DNA from: Hamadaea sp013361475
GTDB lineage: Bacteria; Actinomycetota; Actinomycetes; Mycobacteriales; Micromonosporaceae
Length of the DNA: 64,000 bases
NCBI RefSeq assembly: GCF_040654195.1
Contig: NZ_JBFAHM010000005.1
Span: 372,001 to 436,000 of the forward strand
Direction of reading: 5' to 3'
The position numbers and the translations under genes are program-made. The notes beneath the pieces were generated by a model. That model made no database searches. It saw only the letters and a program-made list of their open reading frames with translations, and was not told where the DNA came from. This document shows, in pieces, positions 8,245 through 16,550 of this stretch (positions are counted from its first letter, which is position 1; the number at the start of each line of letters is the position of its first letter).

Positions 8245-8555
8245 GTGCCTCTGCGGTTGGCCTTACGGTGTCACCACCGTCTCGCGGGCGTCGTCGAGCA
8301 CTCGATCTACATCGACCTGGCCGCTCAGGGCAAGGGCGGCGTCACGGCGCTGATGACCGCGCTCATCAAGGTGGCCGAGGCGGACCGGGACCTGGACCAT
8401 CCCAATCGGGAGTGTTCCCGAAGAACGAGGCCAGCCTGCGCTTGCACGAGCGCGCTGGCCTCCGGGTGATCGGCCACCGCGAGCGCATCGGCCGCCACCG
8501 TGGGGTGTGGCGCGACACCGTCCTCGTCGAACGCCGCAGCCCGACGATCACATAG
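8245..8555 (+). pseudogene. Frameshifted GNAT acetyltransferase (phosphinothricin-type) remnant
   Basis: Two frames together give one GNAT C-terminal half. The first (to about 8395) reads AGVVEHSIYIDLAAQGKGG then VTALMTALIKVAEA, which is the acetyl-CoA-binding strand-loop-helix. The second continues GVFPKNEASLRLHERAGL and RERIGRHRGVWRDTVL, the end typical of phosphinothricin or methionine-sulfoximine acetyltransferases. A frameshift near 8395 separates them, and the N-terminal half is absent. The gene is therefore dead. It ends 19 bases from the convergent AAC(6')-like gene. Confidence 0.7.
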
Positions 8556-8574
8556 GAACGCATCAGATGGGGAC

Positions 8575-9066
8575 TCAGCGTAGTTCTGCCGCCAGCAGGT
8601 CCATCAGCAGTCCGTCCTGCCACACGCCCTGCGGATCGCGCCAGTATTCCCGCATCACTCCCACGGGCTTGAACCCGGCCTTCGTGTAGCAGGCGATCGC
8701 TGCGGCGTTGGCCGCCGCCGGGTCGATGACGAGCCGGTGGAAGCCGAGCGTCGTCACGAGGTGACGGGCCATGGTACGGACAGTATCGGTGCCCAGGCCC
8801 TGCCCGTGGACGGCCGGGTCGAGGAAGATGTCCATGCCTGCGTGGTGGAAGTCGGGGTCGTCGTGCTCGTACCACTGCACGGCGCCGACGATCCGCTCCC
8901 CGAACCGGACGGTCCACCATTCGACGTCAGTGTCGGCGAGGTCCTCGGCGAAGTTCGTCGGACCCCACTGTTCGAGAACCTCGGGCGTGTCACGGATGCG
9001 TACAAGCTCGGCCGCATCCTGCGCGGAGGACTGTCGCAAGACGACCTTGTCTCCCCGGAGTTCCAC
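8575..9066 (-). CDS. GNAT acetyltransferase resembling aminoglycoside 6'-N-acetyltransferase
   Basis: 163 residues covering one GNAT domain. Visible features are the N-terminal strand-helix (LRGDKVVLRQSSAQDAAEL), the acidic DDPDFHHAGMDIFL strand, the acetyl-CoA loop HGQGLGTDTVRTMARHL, and FHRLVIDPAAANAAAI followed by GFKPVGVMREYWR. This arrangement is typical of AAC(6') and close relatives, but many chromosomal members modify other amines, so resistance should not be assumed. The gene is intact, convergent with the decayed acetyltransferase, and has no partner gene. Confidence 0.75.
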   Translation of the reverse strand: MELRGDKVVLRQSSAQDAAELVRIRDTPEVLEQWGPTNFAEDLADTDVEWWTVRFGERIVGAVQWYEHDDPDFHHAGMDIFLDPAVHGQGLGTDTVRTMARHLVTTLGFHRLVIDPAAANAAAIACYTKAGFKPVGVMREYWRDPQGVWQDGLLMDLLAAELR

Positions 9067-9420
9067 ACGGCGACTTTACCTGGCGACGATCAGCCCGGAA
9101 TCCAGCGTGGAACTCGTCGAGTTCCAGCAGGTGGCCGTGGCCCCTGTGCCTGCGTCGTTCACGCAGCACACAACCACTACAGCCTCCATCGGTGTTGAGA
9201 CGAGCCCGAAGAACGACACGGCAGGTCGGCGGGGTCGAGCCTTTCGGGATCCTTGCGTCGCCCGAATGGGACATAGTCAGCTACTCCGGATAGGCGGTGT
9301 TTACCAGGTTTTCGTCGTGCCGGTGCCGCCGGCGATCGTTGCTTCGTTCACCGAACGGTCCCTTTGTCAGCGACCGGATGGAGAGGAACATCGACGGTGT
9401 CCTTGGGGAGGAACGAAGGA
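9067..9420. other. Intergenic stretch with no recognised gene
   Basis: This 354-base stretch separates divergently transcribed genes. I see no frame with a credible protein. It should contain the promoter of the acetyltransferase (leftward) and of the gene at 9421 (rightward). A GGAGG-type ribosome site near 9406-9411 belongs to the latter. Confidence 0.45.
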
Positions 9421-10185
9421 ATGGGTTCGACCTGGGTCGCGTCCGTCAGTCACCTGGGCGGCCAATACCGCATGCTGCTGTGCGCGCAGGGCAGCACCTA
9501 CTTGCATGTCGCGCTTGAAGGGCCGTCGCTGACGGCCGGTAGGGTCGCCGCATCCGACAGATCGCGCCTTCCCGAGGTAGGCGTCCGCGGTGCAAACTGG
9601 TCGCCGCAGAGCCGGTTCAGCCTCGGCTACGGCAGTCTCGCGGGGCGAAGCTCCGACCCGACTCTGATCAGCGGTGTCCTGCCTCTGCCACCAGAAGACG
9701 TCGGAAAGTTGTCGATCACCGTCACCGATCCCGACGCTGTCGACCTTGGCTCGGGCGCCGACGGCGACGAGAGACTGGTGTTCGCGACCGAGTTCGGACG
9801 TCACGACGGGCCGCTGCCCGGCAGTGACGTGTGGCGGCCCCGTATTGCCACCCCGGCGGGCGGCATTCGGCTGCTGGGCGCCGCGGAGGGCCGCGACCTG
9901 TTCTACATCTTCTGCGAGACGCCCATGCCTGAGTCCGCCGACGCTCGCCGTATCGGTGACCCTGGTGAGGGATTGACCTACACCTTGTTCTTCGACGATG
10001 ACGAGCAGCAGCCGCCGCCGGAGGTGGTATATCCGGCACGGCTGGGCGGCCCGGGGGAGCACTCTGTCGGGCTGCTGCTGATCATGGTCGCCCGCCGTGC
10101 ACGTACGCCGCGAGAGTTCGGCCTGCACCTCGTCGACCGGGCGACCCGGACCAGAGTCTTCGACATTGAAGCGCGACGACATTGA
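9421..10185 (+). CDS. Beta-rich protein of unknown function (254 aa)
   Basis: I do not recognise a family. The protein is acidic and rich in strands and glycines. It lacks a signal peptide and membrane helices. Distinctive segments are GAEGRDLFYIFCET near the middle and an acidic FFDDDEQQPPPEVVYP loop, and it ends FGLHLVDRATRTRVFDIEA. The ATG at 9421 is chosen because GGAGGA lies about 8 bases upstream; the frame could extend 19 codons further. It converges on the ABC exporter gene, with 15 bases between the two stops. Confidence 0.55.
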   Translation: MGSTWVASVSHLGGQYRMLLCAQGSTYLHVALEGPSLTAGRVAASDRSRLPEVGVRGANWSPQSRFSLGYGSLAGRSSDPTLISGVLPLPPEDVGKLSITVTDPDAVDLGSGADGDERLVFATEFGRHDGPLPGSDVWRPRIATPAGGIRLLGAAEGRDLFYIFCETPMPESADARRIGDPGEGLTYTLFFDDDEQQPPPEVVYPARLGGPGEHSVGLLLIMVARRARTPREFGLHLVDRATRTRVFDIEARRH

Positions 10186-10200
10186 CCGACACCGGCACGT

Positions 10201-12168
10201 TCACTGCTGGGCCGGATCGGCTGGCTCCGTGCCCAGGTAGCCGCTAGCCTGCATGATCCACAAGGTTCGGTAGGTGTCGTCGGGGTGCCGCATGAGCTGG
10301 TCGTGGGTGCCGGCCGCGACGAGGTGGCCTTTGACCATCACCAGGATGAGGTCGGCGGTCTTGACGTTGGCCAGCCGGTGGGTCACGAGCACGACGATGC
10401 GCCCGGGTCGTGCGGTGAGTTGCTGGAACAGGGCGTGTTCGGCGCGGGGGTCCATGGACGCGGACGGTTCGTCGCAGATGAGCAAGGGCGCGTCGCGGTA
10501 GAACAGGCGGGCGGCGATCAGCCGTTGCCATTGTCCGGAGGACAGTTCCTGGCCGCCTTGGTATTCGCGGTCGAGCAGGGTGTCGTAGCCATCCGGCAGT
10601 TCGGTGATCATGTCGTGTGCGACGGCTGCCACCGCGGCGGCTTCGACCTGCCGTTGGTCGTGGCTGTCTTGCCGGCGGCCGATGGTGATGTTGGCGCCGG
10701 CGGTGAACGGGAAGCGCCACCAGTCCTGGCTCATTACCGCGATGTGCCCCGACCTTGCGGCTGGATCGAGCAGGGTGGTGTCGACGCCGTTCCACAGGAT
10801 CCGGCCGCTGGTCGGCTGGTAGAGCCCGGCGAGGAGTTTGGAGACGGTGCTCTTGCCGGAGCCGTTTTCGCCGACCAGTGCGATCACCTGACCGCTTTCG
10901 ATGGTGAAGCTGACCGTTTCGACCGCTGGCCGGTCGGTGTCGGGGTAGGACAGCGACACCGTGTCGAAGAGGATCCGCTCCGGCGGCCCAGCCACGATCG
11001 TGTCCTTCGCTGAGGTGGGGGTGATGTCGTGGCAGCGTGAGACGAAGTCACGCATGTCGCCGACGTAGAGGGTGCGTTCGTAGACCTGGTTGAGGGCGAA
11101 CACGGCTGTGTTGAGGCTGGTCCGGGCCTGCACGACCGCGAGGTAGGTCGCGGCCGCCGCGGCCAGGGGGATGTCGCCGCTGGTCAGCATCCAGGCCAGG
11201 ACCACGTAGAGGCCGAACATCGCGCCGCCGCCGGTGATCATGCCCGTCAGCCGTGACAGGGTTTGCTGGCGGGCCAGCCGCATGTGTGCGGTGGTCTCGT
11301 CGGTCATGGACTGCTCGTACTGTTCCAGCAGCGGTTCGCGCATCTGGTAGGTGCGAAGTTCGGCCGCGGTGTGTTTGGAGGCCATCAGGAATCCCAGGGT
11401 CCACATGCGTCGCCGTCGGGTGATGCGGGCCAGCATCGCGGCGTACTCGCGGCGGGCCATGCGCATCGCCGTGATCGCGGTGGGCAGCGAGGACAGCAGA
11501 AGGCAGGGCAGCAGCAGCGGTTCGATGATCGCCACCGCGGCCGCGGTCGCGACCACGCCGACGACACCGGTGACCAGGTTGACGGTGGAGTCGACGAGGC
11601 CGGCTGCTTCGAAGGTGCCGCGGTCACGAGCCCGGTGCATGTCCTCGGCGAACCCGGCCTGGTCGAACGCCGACAGCGGCACGGCGGTGGTGGCCTGGAA
11701 CAGGTCAAGCTCCACCCGGTAGTTGATCAGCGGGGTGAGGCGGGCCTGGGCGTACCCGGCCGCGACGGTCAGGCCACCGCGAACCATGACCGCTGCCGCA
11801 CCCAGGATCAGCGACGGGCCGGCCGCCCGTACGGCCTCGGTGCTGAACCCGGCGCTGAACAAGGTTCGCAGGGCGGCGGTCCCGGCGAGCAGACCGAGGG
11901 TGGTCATCAACCCCGCGGCCAGGGTCAACGCCACCGCGGTAGCAGTGCCACGAGGTGACGCCTTCCAACCCAGCCGCAGCGCATAGCCGACCAGGGCTGG
12001 GATGCGGCGCGCTATGGTCCAGAACCCGGTCTTGGCCAGATCTTCGAGGTGCTGGTGCCATGGGCTCGGGGCGAGTTCTGGCGCGGGTTTGCGAGCCTGC
12101 GCGGGGATCTCTGCGGCTTTGCTCTCGGACGTGGAGCCGGCCCCAGGCCGGGTGGGAGCGGTCGTCAC
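10201..12168 (-). CDS. ABC exporter half-transporter (fused membrane and ATPase domains)
   Basis: 655 residues. After a polar leader (about 60 residues) come six predicted membrane segments between residues about 75 and 335, then a nucleotide-binding domain from about 395. It has Walker A LVGENGSGKST, the signature LSSGQWQR, Walker B LLICDEPSASMD and the switch histidine in VLVTHRLAN. All catalytic motifs are intact. The layout is that of ABCB-type exporters, which work as dimers and often export peptides or lipid-like products. It is the last gene of the leftward 10-25 kb cluster, 233 bases after the NUDIX gene, and is a candidate exporter for whatever that cluster makes. Confidence 0.85.
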   Translation of the reverse strand: MTTAPTRPGAGSTSESKAAEIPAQARKPAPELAPSPWHQHLEDLAKTGFWTIARRIPALVGYALRLGWKASPRGTATAVALTLAAGLMTTLGLLAGTAALRTLFSAGFSTEAVRAAGPSLILGAAAVMVRGGLTVAAGYAQARLTPLINYRVELDLFQATTAVPLSAFDQAGFAEDMHRARDRGTFEAAGLVDSTVNLVTGVVGVVATAAAVAIIEPLLLPCLLLSSLPTAITAMRMARREYAAMLARITRRRRMWTLGFLMASKHTAAELRTYQMREPLLEQYEQSMTDETTAHMRLARQQTLSRLTGMITGGGAMFGLYVVLAWMLTSGDIPLAAAAATYLAVVQARTSLNTAVFALNQVYERTLYVGDMRDFVSRCHDITPTSAKDTIVAGPPERILFDTVSLSYPDTDRPAVETVSFTIESGQVIALVGENGSGKSTVSKLLAGLYQPTSGRILWNGVDTTLLDPAARSGHIAVMSQDWWRFPFTAGANITIGRRQDSHDQRQVEAAAVAAVAHDMITELPDGYDTLLDREYQGGQELSSGQWQRLIAARLFYRDAPLLICDEPSASMDPRAEHALFQQLTARPGRIVVLVTHRLANVKTADLILVMVKGHLVAAGTHDQLMRHPDDTYRTLWIMQASGYLGTEPADPAQQ

Positions 12169-12401
12169 CGGTCCACCCGCCGAGTCCCTGGCTGCGGCAT
12201 TCCTCGTTCCGGTGCGCAGTGATCGCCGCCGGTGCCGTTGTACCGCGGCGTGGATGACGCCATCGGTCGGGCGGGCCGCCGAGCGCGAAGCCTCGCGTCC
12301 CGGCCTCGCTTCTGCTTGTTCAATCCAGCCTCCCCATTGCTTTCAGCAAGTCGACGTTGATGCGGTCACGAGTGTGGGCGGCGGACGGTCTGCGTGTGCG
12401 G

Positions 12402-12896
12402 TCAGACCATCGGGTTGCCCGCGTGCAGGTAGGCGGTGACGCCGTCCCGGCGGGCACGGCGGGCTGCCGCCGCCCGGCGGACGAGCAACGGTGACAAGCG
12501 GACGGCTTCCTCGGCGGGTGTGCTCCACGCCCAGGAACGCAGTTCGTCCGGTGGCAGTGTGATGGCGCCGATCTGGTCGCCGGTCAGCCGCCCTCCGTCG
12601 AAGACGATCATGAGCCGGTCGCTCCGAGTGTCCGGTGGGACCCAATCGATGACCAGGATCCGCCCGGGTGCGACGGTCAGCCCGAGTTCTTCGGCTACCT
12701 CGCGGACGGCGGCGTCGTAAGGCGACTCGCCCTTTTCGACCGCGCCGCCGGGCAGTTCCCACGCTTGTGGGGACTTGTAGGTGGTTTCGACGAGCAGGTG
12801 CCGGTCGTTGTCGTCGGTGAACAGCACGGCGGCGGCCATCGGCTTGGCGGGAAGCGTCGCCAGGTACTGCTCGCGGGAGACGGTCCGGGCCTTCAT
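12402..12896 (-). CDS. NUDIX hydrolase
   Basis: 164 residues with one NUDIX domain. The box is canonical: GGAVEKGES, then DAAVREVAEELGL, with both Glu pairs needed for Mg binding. A preceding strand (HLLVETTYKSPQAWELPGG) positions the substrate. The family cleaves nucleoside diphosphates linked to another group; the substrate here is unknown. The ATG overlaps the stop of the upstream methyltransferase by four bases (ATGA), so the two proteins are made together. Confidence 0.85.
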   Translation of the reverse strand: MKARTVSREQYLATLPAKPMAAAVLFTDDNDRHLLVETTYKSPQAWELPGGAVEKGESPYDAAVREVAEELGLTVAPGRILVIDWVPPDTRSDRLMIVFDGGRLTGDQIGAITLPPDELRSWAWSTPAEEAVRLSPLLVRRAAAARRARRDGVTAYLHAGNPMV

Positions 12897-13630
12897 GCGT
12901 TGCCTGCGGCGGCTTTGATGGCCAGAAAGCGCGGCCGGCCGGCTTTCCAGCCGGCGAAGGTCGTGACACGGGTCAGGCCGGCCGCGGTCAACGCCTGCTG
13001 GTACTGCTCGCCGGTGTATAGGCCCATCACGTGGGTGTCATGGAAGTGGCGGATCGGGGTGTGCTGGTCTGCGACCAGGTAGTGCATGTCCATTCGGGAG
13101 ACGGCAGCGCCGTCGCGGGTGGAGCGGGTCATCCGGATCACCGTGCGGCTACCGGTCGCGGCGACGGTGTGCGTGACGTGGCCGTCAATCCACTGCCCAG
13201 GGCTGAACCAGGGTTCGACGATCACCACCCCGCCGGGTTCGGTGTGCGCGGCCAGGCAGGCGACGGTAGCGCACATGCGGTCCTCGGTCGTGGCGTAGCC
13301 GATCGTGGAGAACAGGAACAGCACGGCGGAGAAAGTCCTGCCGAGGTCGAATGCCTCCATGGTCCGGTCGTGGATGGCCACGCCGGGCAGCCGGCGGGTC
13401 GCGATGGCACGCATGGCCGGCGCCGGTTCGACACCTTCGACGTGCGCAAAGTGGTGCCGGAGTCCTTCGAGGTGGCCGCCGGTGCCACAGCCGACGTCGA
13501 GCACGCTGCTCGCATGCGGGTGATGGGCATTCACGAGCGCGGCGAGTTCGCCGGCTTCAGCGATGTAGTCCTTGCCCATGCGGTCCTGGTAGAGGTCGTC
13601 GTAGATGGCGGCGAGGTCGGTGTCGTACAT
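12893..13630 (-). CDS. Class I SAM-dependent methyltransferase, DesVI/TylM1-like
   Basis: 245 residues. The SAM-binding glycine motif is VLDVGCGTGGHLEGL near residues 43-57, with the acidic loop VEGVEPAPAM following. The overall pattern (an N-terminal MYDTDLAAIYDDLYQ, a VLFLFSTIGYATT strand, and a C-terminal HDTHVMGLYTGEQY) is like that of the sugar N-methyltransferases of macrolide pathways as I remember them. Substrate assignment from that likeness alone would be unsafe. It is coupled to the NUDIX gene downstream and lies 118 bases after the HIT gene. Confidence 0.75.
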   Translation of the reverse strand: MYDTDLAAIYDDLYQDRMGKDYIAEAGELAALVNAHHPHASSVLDVGCGTGGHLEGLRHHFAHVEGVEPAPAMRAIATRRLPGVAIHDRTMEAFDLGRTFSAVLFLFSTIGYATTEDRMCATVACLAAHTEPGGVVIVEPWFSPGQWIDGHVTHTVAATGSRTVIRMTRSTRDGAAVSRMDMHYLVADQHTPIRHFHDTHVMGLYTGEQYQQALTAAGLTRVTTFAGWKAGRPRFLAIKAAAGNA

Positions 13631-13748
13631 CCTGGTCTCCGATCCAGACGATGGGTGCTGGCGACAAAGTCGAGGTGGCGGGCAGTGGTCGTCGTGTCGC
13701 TGGCCGGTTCACGGGCCGGGCCTGGCGGCGGCGGTGCGGGCGGGTCTG

Positions 13749-14276
13749 TCACGGTGCGCGGTGCGATGGCGGGCCGCCGTCATCGACGGCCTGGTGGGCG
13801 TCGAGGTGTGGGGCCAACTGGCGGGTGATGGCGAGCCGGTCTGGCAGCGACAGGGCATGGGAACGGGCGGTGGCGAAACCGTCGTCGGGGTGCCGTGGAA
13901 TCAGGTGGGTGTGCAGGTGGGCGACGTCTTGGCCAGGTGGGCCCAGGTTCATCCGGACAGTGGTGCCGGTGGCGTGGAACGTGTCGCGGACAGCGGCGCT
14001 GAGAATGGTCACCGCAGTAAGCCATGAGGTGACGTGGGCAGCCGGGAGTTGTTCGAGCGTCGTGTAGTGGCCGGTGGGGACCAGCAGCATGTGCCCACGG
14101 TTGCCGGGTCGTTGATGCTTGGCGGGGAAGGCGACGAAACCGTCGCTGACCGGAAGACACACTCCGAGGTCGGCCTGCCCGGCAATGATCTCGCAGAACA
14201 CGCAGGTCTGATGTTGCGGCCGCTGGGCGGCGAGGCCGTCGCCCGGAAGATCGCGGCCGTGGCTAGCGCTGTTCAT
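13749..14276 (-). CDS. HIT-family nucleotide hydrolase or transferase
   Basis: 175 residues. The catalytic histidine triad is HLHTHLIPR near residue 130. An N-terminal CVFCEIIAGQ is the usual zinc/substrate element, and GHMLLVPTGHYTTLEQL is the expected middle strand. HIT proteins hydrolyse nucleotide phosphoramidates or dinucleoside polyphosphates. The ATG at 14276 lies inside the upstream kinase gene (14-base overlap), indicating coupling. Its place beside a kinase and NUDIX genes fits nucleotide-linked small-molecule chemistry. Confidence 0.85.
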   Translation of the reverse strand: MNSASHGRDLPGDGLAAQRPQHQTCVFCEIIAGQADLGVCLPVSDGFVAFPAKHQRPGNRGHMLLVPTGHYTTLEQLPAAHVTSWLTAVTILSAAVRDTFHATGTTVRMNLGPPGQDVAHLHTHLIPRHPDDGFATARSHALSLPDRLAITRQLAPHLDAHQAVDDGGPPSHRAP

Positions 14277-14814
14277 CGCTGCCGCCGATCACGGTGATGA
14301 CGGTGTCGGCGACCTGCGCCAGGCTGGGCGTGGCATCGATGACGATGTCGGCAAGCGCGTGGAGGCGGGCGCGTTCGGTGTCGAACGTGTCGGCGAGCCA
14401 GGTAGCACTGTCACCGATGCGGCCGAAGTCGTTGCCGCGGCTGCTGTCGGTCAGCCGCCGTGCCTGCGTGGCCGGGTCGATGTCGAGCAGCACTATCCGA
14501 CCGAACCGGTCGCGTAGCTCGGCGAGGTTCGCCGCGACCCCACACAAGATCAGCGTATGCCGGGTGGGCCGGGCGCGTTCGATGGCGATCAGCTGGTCCA
14601 ATACCAGCGGATCGAAGATCCACCGATGGGTCCGCAGCCAGGTGATGTCCGGGGATGGCGGCCGGAAAGCAGGCACGCCGTTGGCGTCTGTCCAATAGGC
14701 GAGGCCGGGGTAGGCGTCGAGACTGACCGCACGCCCGCCACGGCCGGACAACGCTCGAGTCAACGCGGACTTGCCGCTACCCGACACTCCCGTGATCAAG
14801 ATGGGCTGGCTCAT
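14263..14814 (-). CDS. P-loop nucleotide or small-molecule kinase
   Basis: 183 residues from the preferred ATG at 14814. The frame runs on upstream, but only low-complexity sequence is added. Walker A is ITGVSGSGKSALTRAL at the very start. ILCGVAANLAEL is a middle strand, IVLLDIDPATQARRL matches the Walker-B/lid region, and a C-terminal IVIDATPSLAQV strand follows, as in adenylate- or shikimate-kinase-like folds. The phosphoryl acceptor is unknown. It overlaps the HIT gene by 14 bases. A role in phosphorylating a pathway intermediate is inferred from context. Confidence 0.75.
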   Translation of the reverse strand: MSQPILITGVSGSGKSALTRALSGRGGRAVSLDAYPGLAYWTDANGVPAFRPPSPDITWLRTHRWIFDPLVLDQLIAIERARPTRHTLILCGVAANLAELRDRFGRIVLLDIDPATQARRLTDSSRGNDFGRIGDSATWLADTFDTERARLHALADIVIDATPSLAQVADTVITVIGGSDEQR

Positions 14815-15070
14815 CGGCTCACCCGCCACGCATGTGCCGTCATGACGACACCGGTGTCGCAACCAATCGCATTGGATCGGCGGACGTGGCGGACCGGCCA
14901 CGTCGGGCATGGCCGGGAGCATCCACCAGCCAGCGGTGGCGCGCTGTCTGCCCCAGGCGCGTCGCCGGTCGCGGGTACGCGCCGGCAACTGCTCGCGACG
15001 ATTGATGAAGACCATGCGATTCCTTTCCGCGGCCAGCCAATCGCCGCTGTTCGGCCGCAGGAAACTCCCG

Positions 15071-15307
15071 TCACGGCTGTGGCGTGGTTTCGTCGATCCA
15101 GTGCCAGCCCCGCCCGTTGAGCCAGGACCACAGGCCGGGCCGCAGCCAGGCCTGCTCGTACCACAACAGGACTGCCGCGGCTGCGGCTGCGATGACGGCC
15201 CGGTCCCAAACGTGCTGGATACCGCGCAGGACCGCGATGACGATCGCGAGTATCAGAAGCACGGGGTCGGCGACCTGCCGCCAGCGATGATTCACGAGAG
15301 CTCCCAT
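15071..15307 (-). CDS. Small membrane protein (78 aa)
   Basis: From the ATG at 15307 the product has two hydrophobic helices (ADPVLLILAIVIAVLRGI and AVIAAAAAAVLLWYEQ) and a Trp-rich polar C-terminus (LWSWLNGRGWHWIDE). There is no enzymatic motif. It lies within the leftward cluster, about 200 bases after the phosphotransferase gene and 256 bases before the kinase. The 14815-15070 stretch contains no other gene I can support. It could be a membrane anchor or accessory subunit, but that is a guess. Confidence 0.5.
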   Translation of the reverse strand: MGALVNHRWRQVADPVLLILAIVIAVLRGIQHVWDRAVIAAAAAAVLLWYEQAWLRPGLWSWLNGRGWHWIDETTPQP

Positions 15308-15509
15308 GATGTTGAGGAACGGTGTCGTCGTCGGCGCGCGGACCCGCGTGCGGGTGTTGCGCTGCCAGGGTTTCGCGGACTGCTCCGACACCGGCTGGCA
15401 GGAGCCGGGTCGCCGCCCGGTCGCTGGCATGGCCGGTCTGCCGGCGGGAACCTGCTGGTCTTGCGGTGTGAGCGCGGACCGGCCGGTGGCTTGGCGGCGT
15501 CGAGCGGGC

Positions 15510-16550
15510 TCATCGTGCGCCCGCCGGAAGGGTCGCGCTGGTGAGATCCCGCAGCTGGTTTTCCAGGTCGGGCAGGGCGTCGAGCATCCGTTCGACGCTG
15601 GTGCAGCGCTGCTGCCAGTAGCGGCGATGCTGCTCGTGGACCCGCGCGGGCAGCTCGTGATAGATCATGTCGCCGAGCGGGTAGGTGCTGGCCAGCGAAT
15701 GCAGCAGCGCAAGCCTCGCGCAGGACAGGATTTCAGCGGGTGCGAGCGGCCCGCCGGCCTCGATGTAGGCCGCCACAGTTGCCAGGCCGATGTGTTGCCA
15801 CTGGGCGCTTTCGGCGACAGAGCCGGGATCGAACGCGATCCGGCCGAGTTCGCGGGCCCGGTCGGCGACCTGGATCTGCGGGTCGATGACCGCGGTGAGT
15901 TTGGTGCCCGTCCACAGCAGGTTGGGTGCGGTCAGGTCGCCGTGGACGCGATCGAGTCGTAGCCGGGACAGCCCGGCACGCAGGTGTGGCACCTGTTCGA
16001 GCAGGCGGATCCGGTGGCGCAGCTGCGCACGCAGGGCGGTGCCGTCCGGGCGGACCTGGCTGGCCAGAAACTGGTCGAGGGTTTCGAAGCGGCTGACGAG
16101 GCTGGGCCGGGCGGCGTTGCGTGCGGGTTCCGGGTTGAACGGCAGCCCGGCGATCGGCATCCGGTCCAGGCAGCGGTGCAGGCGGGCCAGCGTCTGCCCG
16201 ACGGCGGGGGCGTGGGCGTGGCTGAGTGGGCGGACCGGTTCGGCGTCGCTCCATTCCCAGACCGACATGACCAGGCCCGGCCGCCGGTACAGCAGTGTGC
16301 CGTCCGGGGACGCGATCGGTGCGATGGTGGGGATGCCCGCCGCACGCCACTGGCGCTGGACGCTGATGTTGAGCAGCGCGTACTGGTCGTCTCCGCGCAG
16401 CGGGTACGTTTTGACGAACAGCGGCCCGGTGGTTGTGTCGGCGCGGGCGTGCACGCCGGTGGTGCCTGACCAGACCCGTTCGACGGTCAGCACGTCGAAC
16501 TGGTAGCGGGCCTCGAGGCTGTGACGGATGTCGGGCAGGATCGATCTCAT
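15510..16550 (-). CDS. Aminoglycoside-phosphotransferase-fold kinase (346 aa)
   Basis: The APH/choline-kinase fold is shown by the ATP-lysine strand (TGPLFVKTYPL near residue 43), the catalytic loop DRVHGDLTAPNLLW and the metal-binding IDPQIQ. These are the HxDxxxxN and DFG equivalents. The start overlaps the stop of the four-domain fusion gene by four bases (ATGA at 16547-16550), so it is co-translated with it. Most actinobacterial APH-type proteins phosphorylate unknown small molecules, and nothing here indicates an antibiotic substrate. It is one of three such kinases in the cluster, each clearly distinct in sequence. Confidence 0.8.
   Translation of the reverse strand: MRSILPDIRHSLEARYQFDVLTVERVWSGTTGVHARADTTTGPLFVKTYPLRGDDQYALLNISVQRQWRAAGIPTIAPIASPDGTLLYRRPGLVMSVWEWSDAEPVRPLSHAHAPAVGQTLARLHRCLDRMPIAGLPFNPEPARNAARPSLVSRFETLDQFLASQVRPDGTALRAQLRHRIRLLEQVPHLRAGLSRLRLDRVHGDLTAPNLLWTGTKLTAVIDPQIQVADRARELGRIAFDPGSVAESAQWQHIGLATVAAYIEAGGPLAPAEILSCARLALLHSLASTYPLGDMIYHELPARVHEQHRRYWQQRCTSVERMLDALPDLENQLRDLTSATLPAGAR

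Noticed and set aside
8575..9066. Calling the acetyltransferase a confirmed aminoglycoside resistance gene
   Set aside because: The fold and motifs fit AAC(6')-like enzymes, but many such chromosomal proteins have other substrates.
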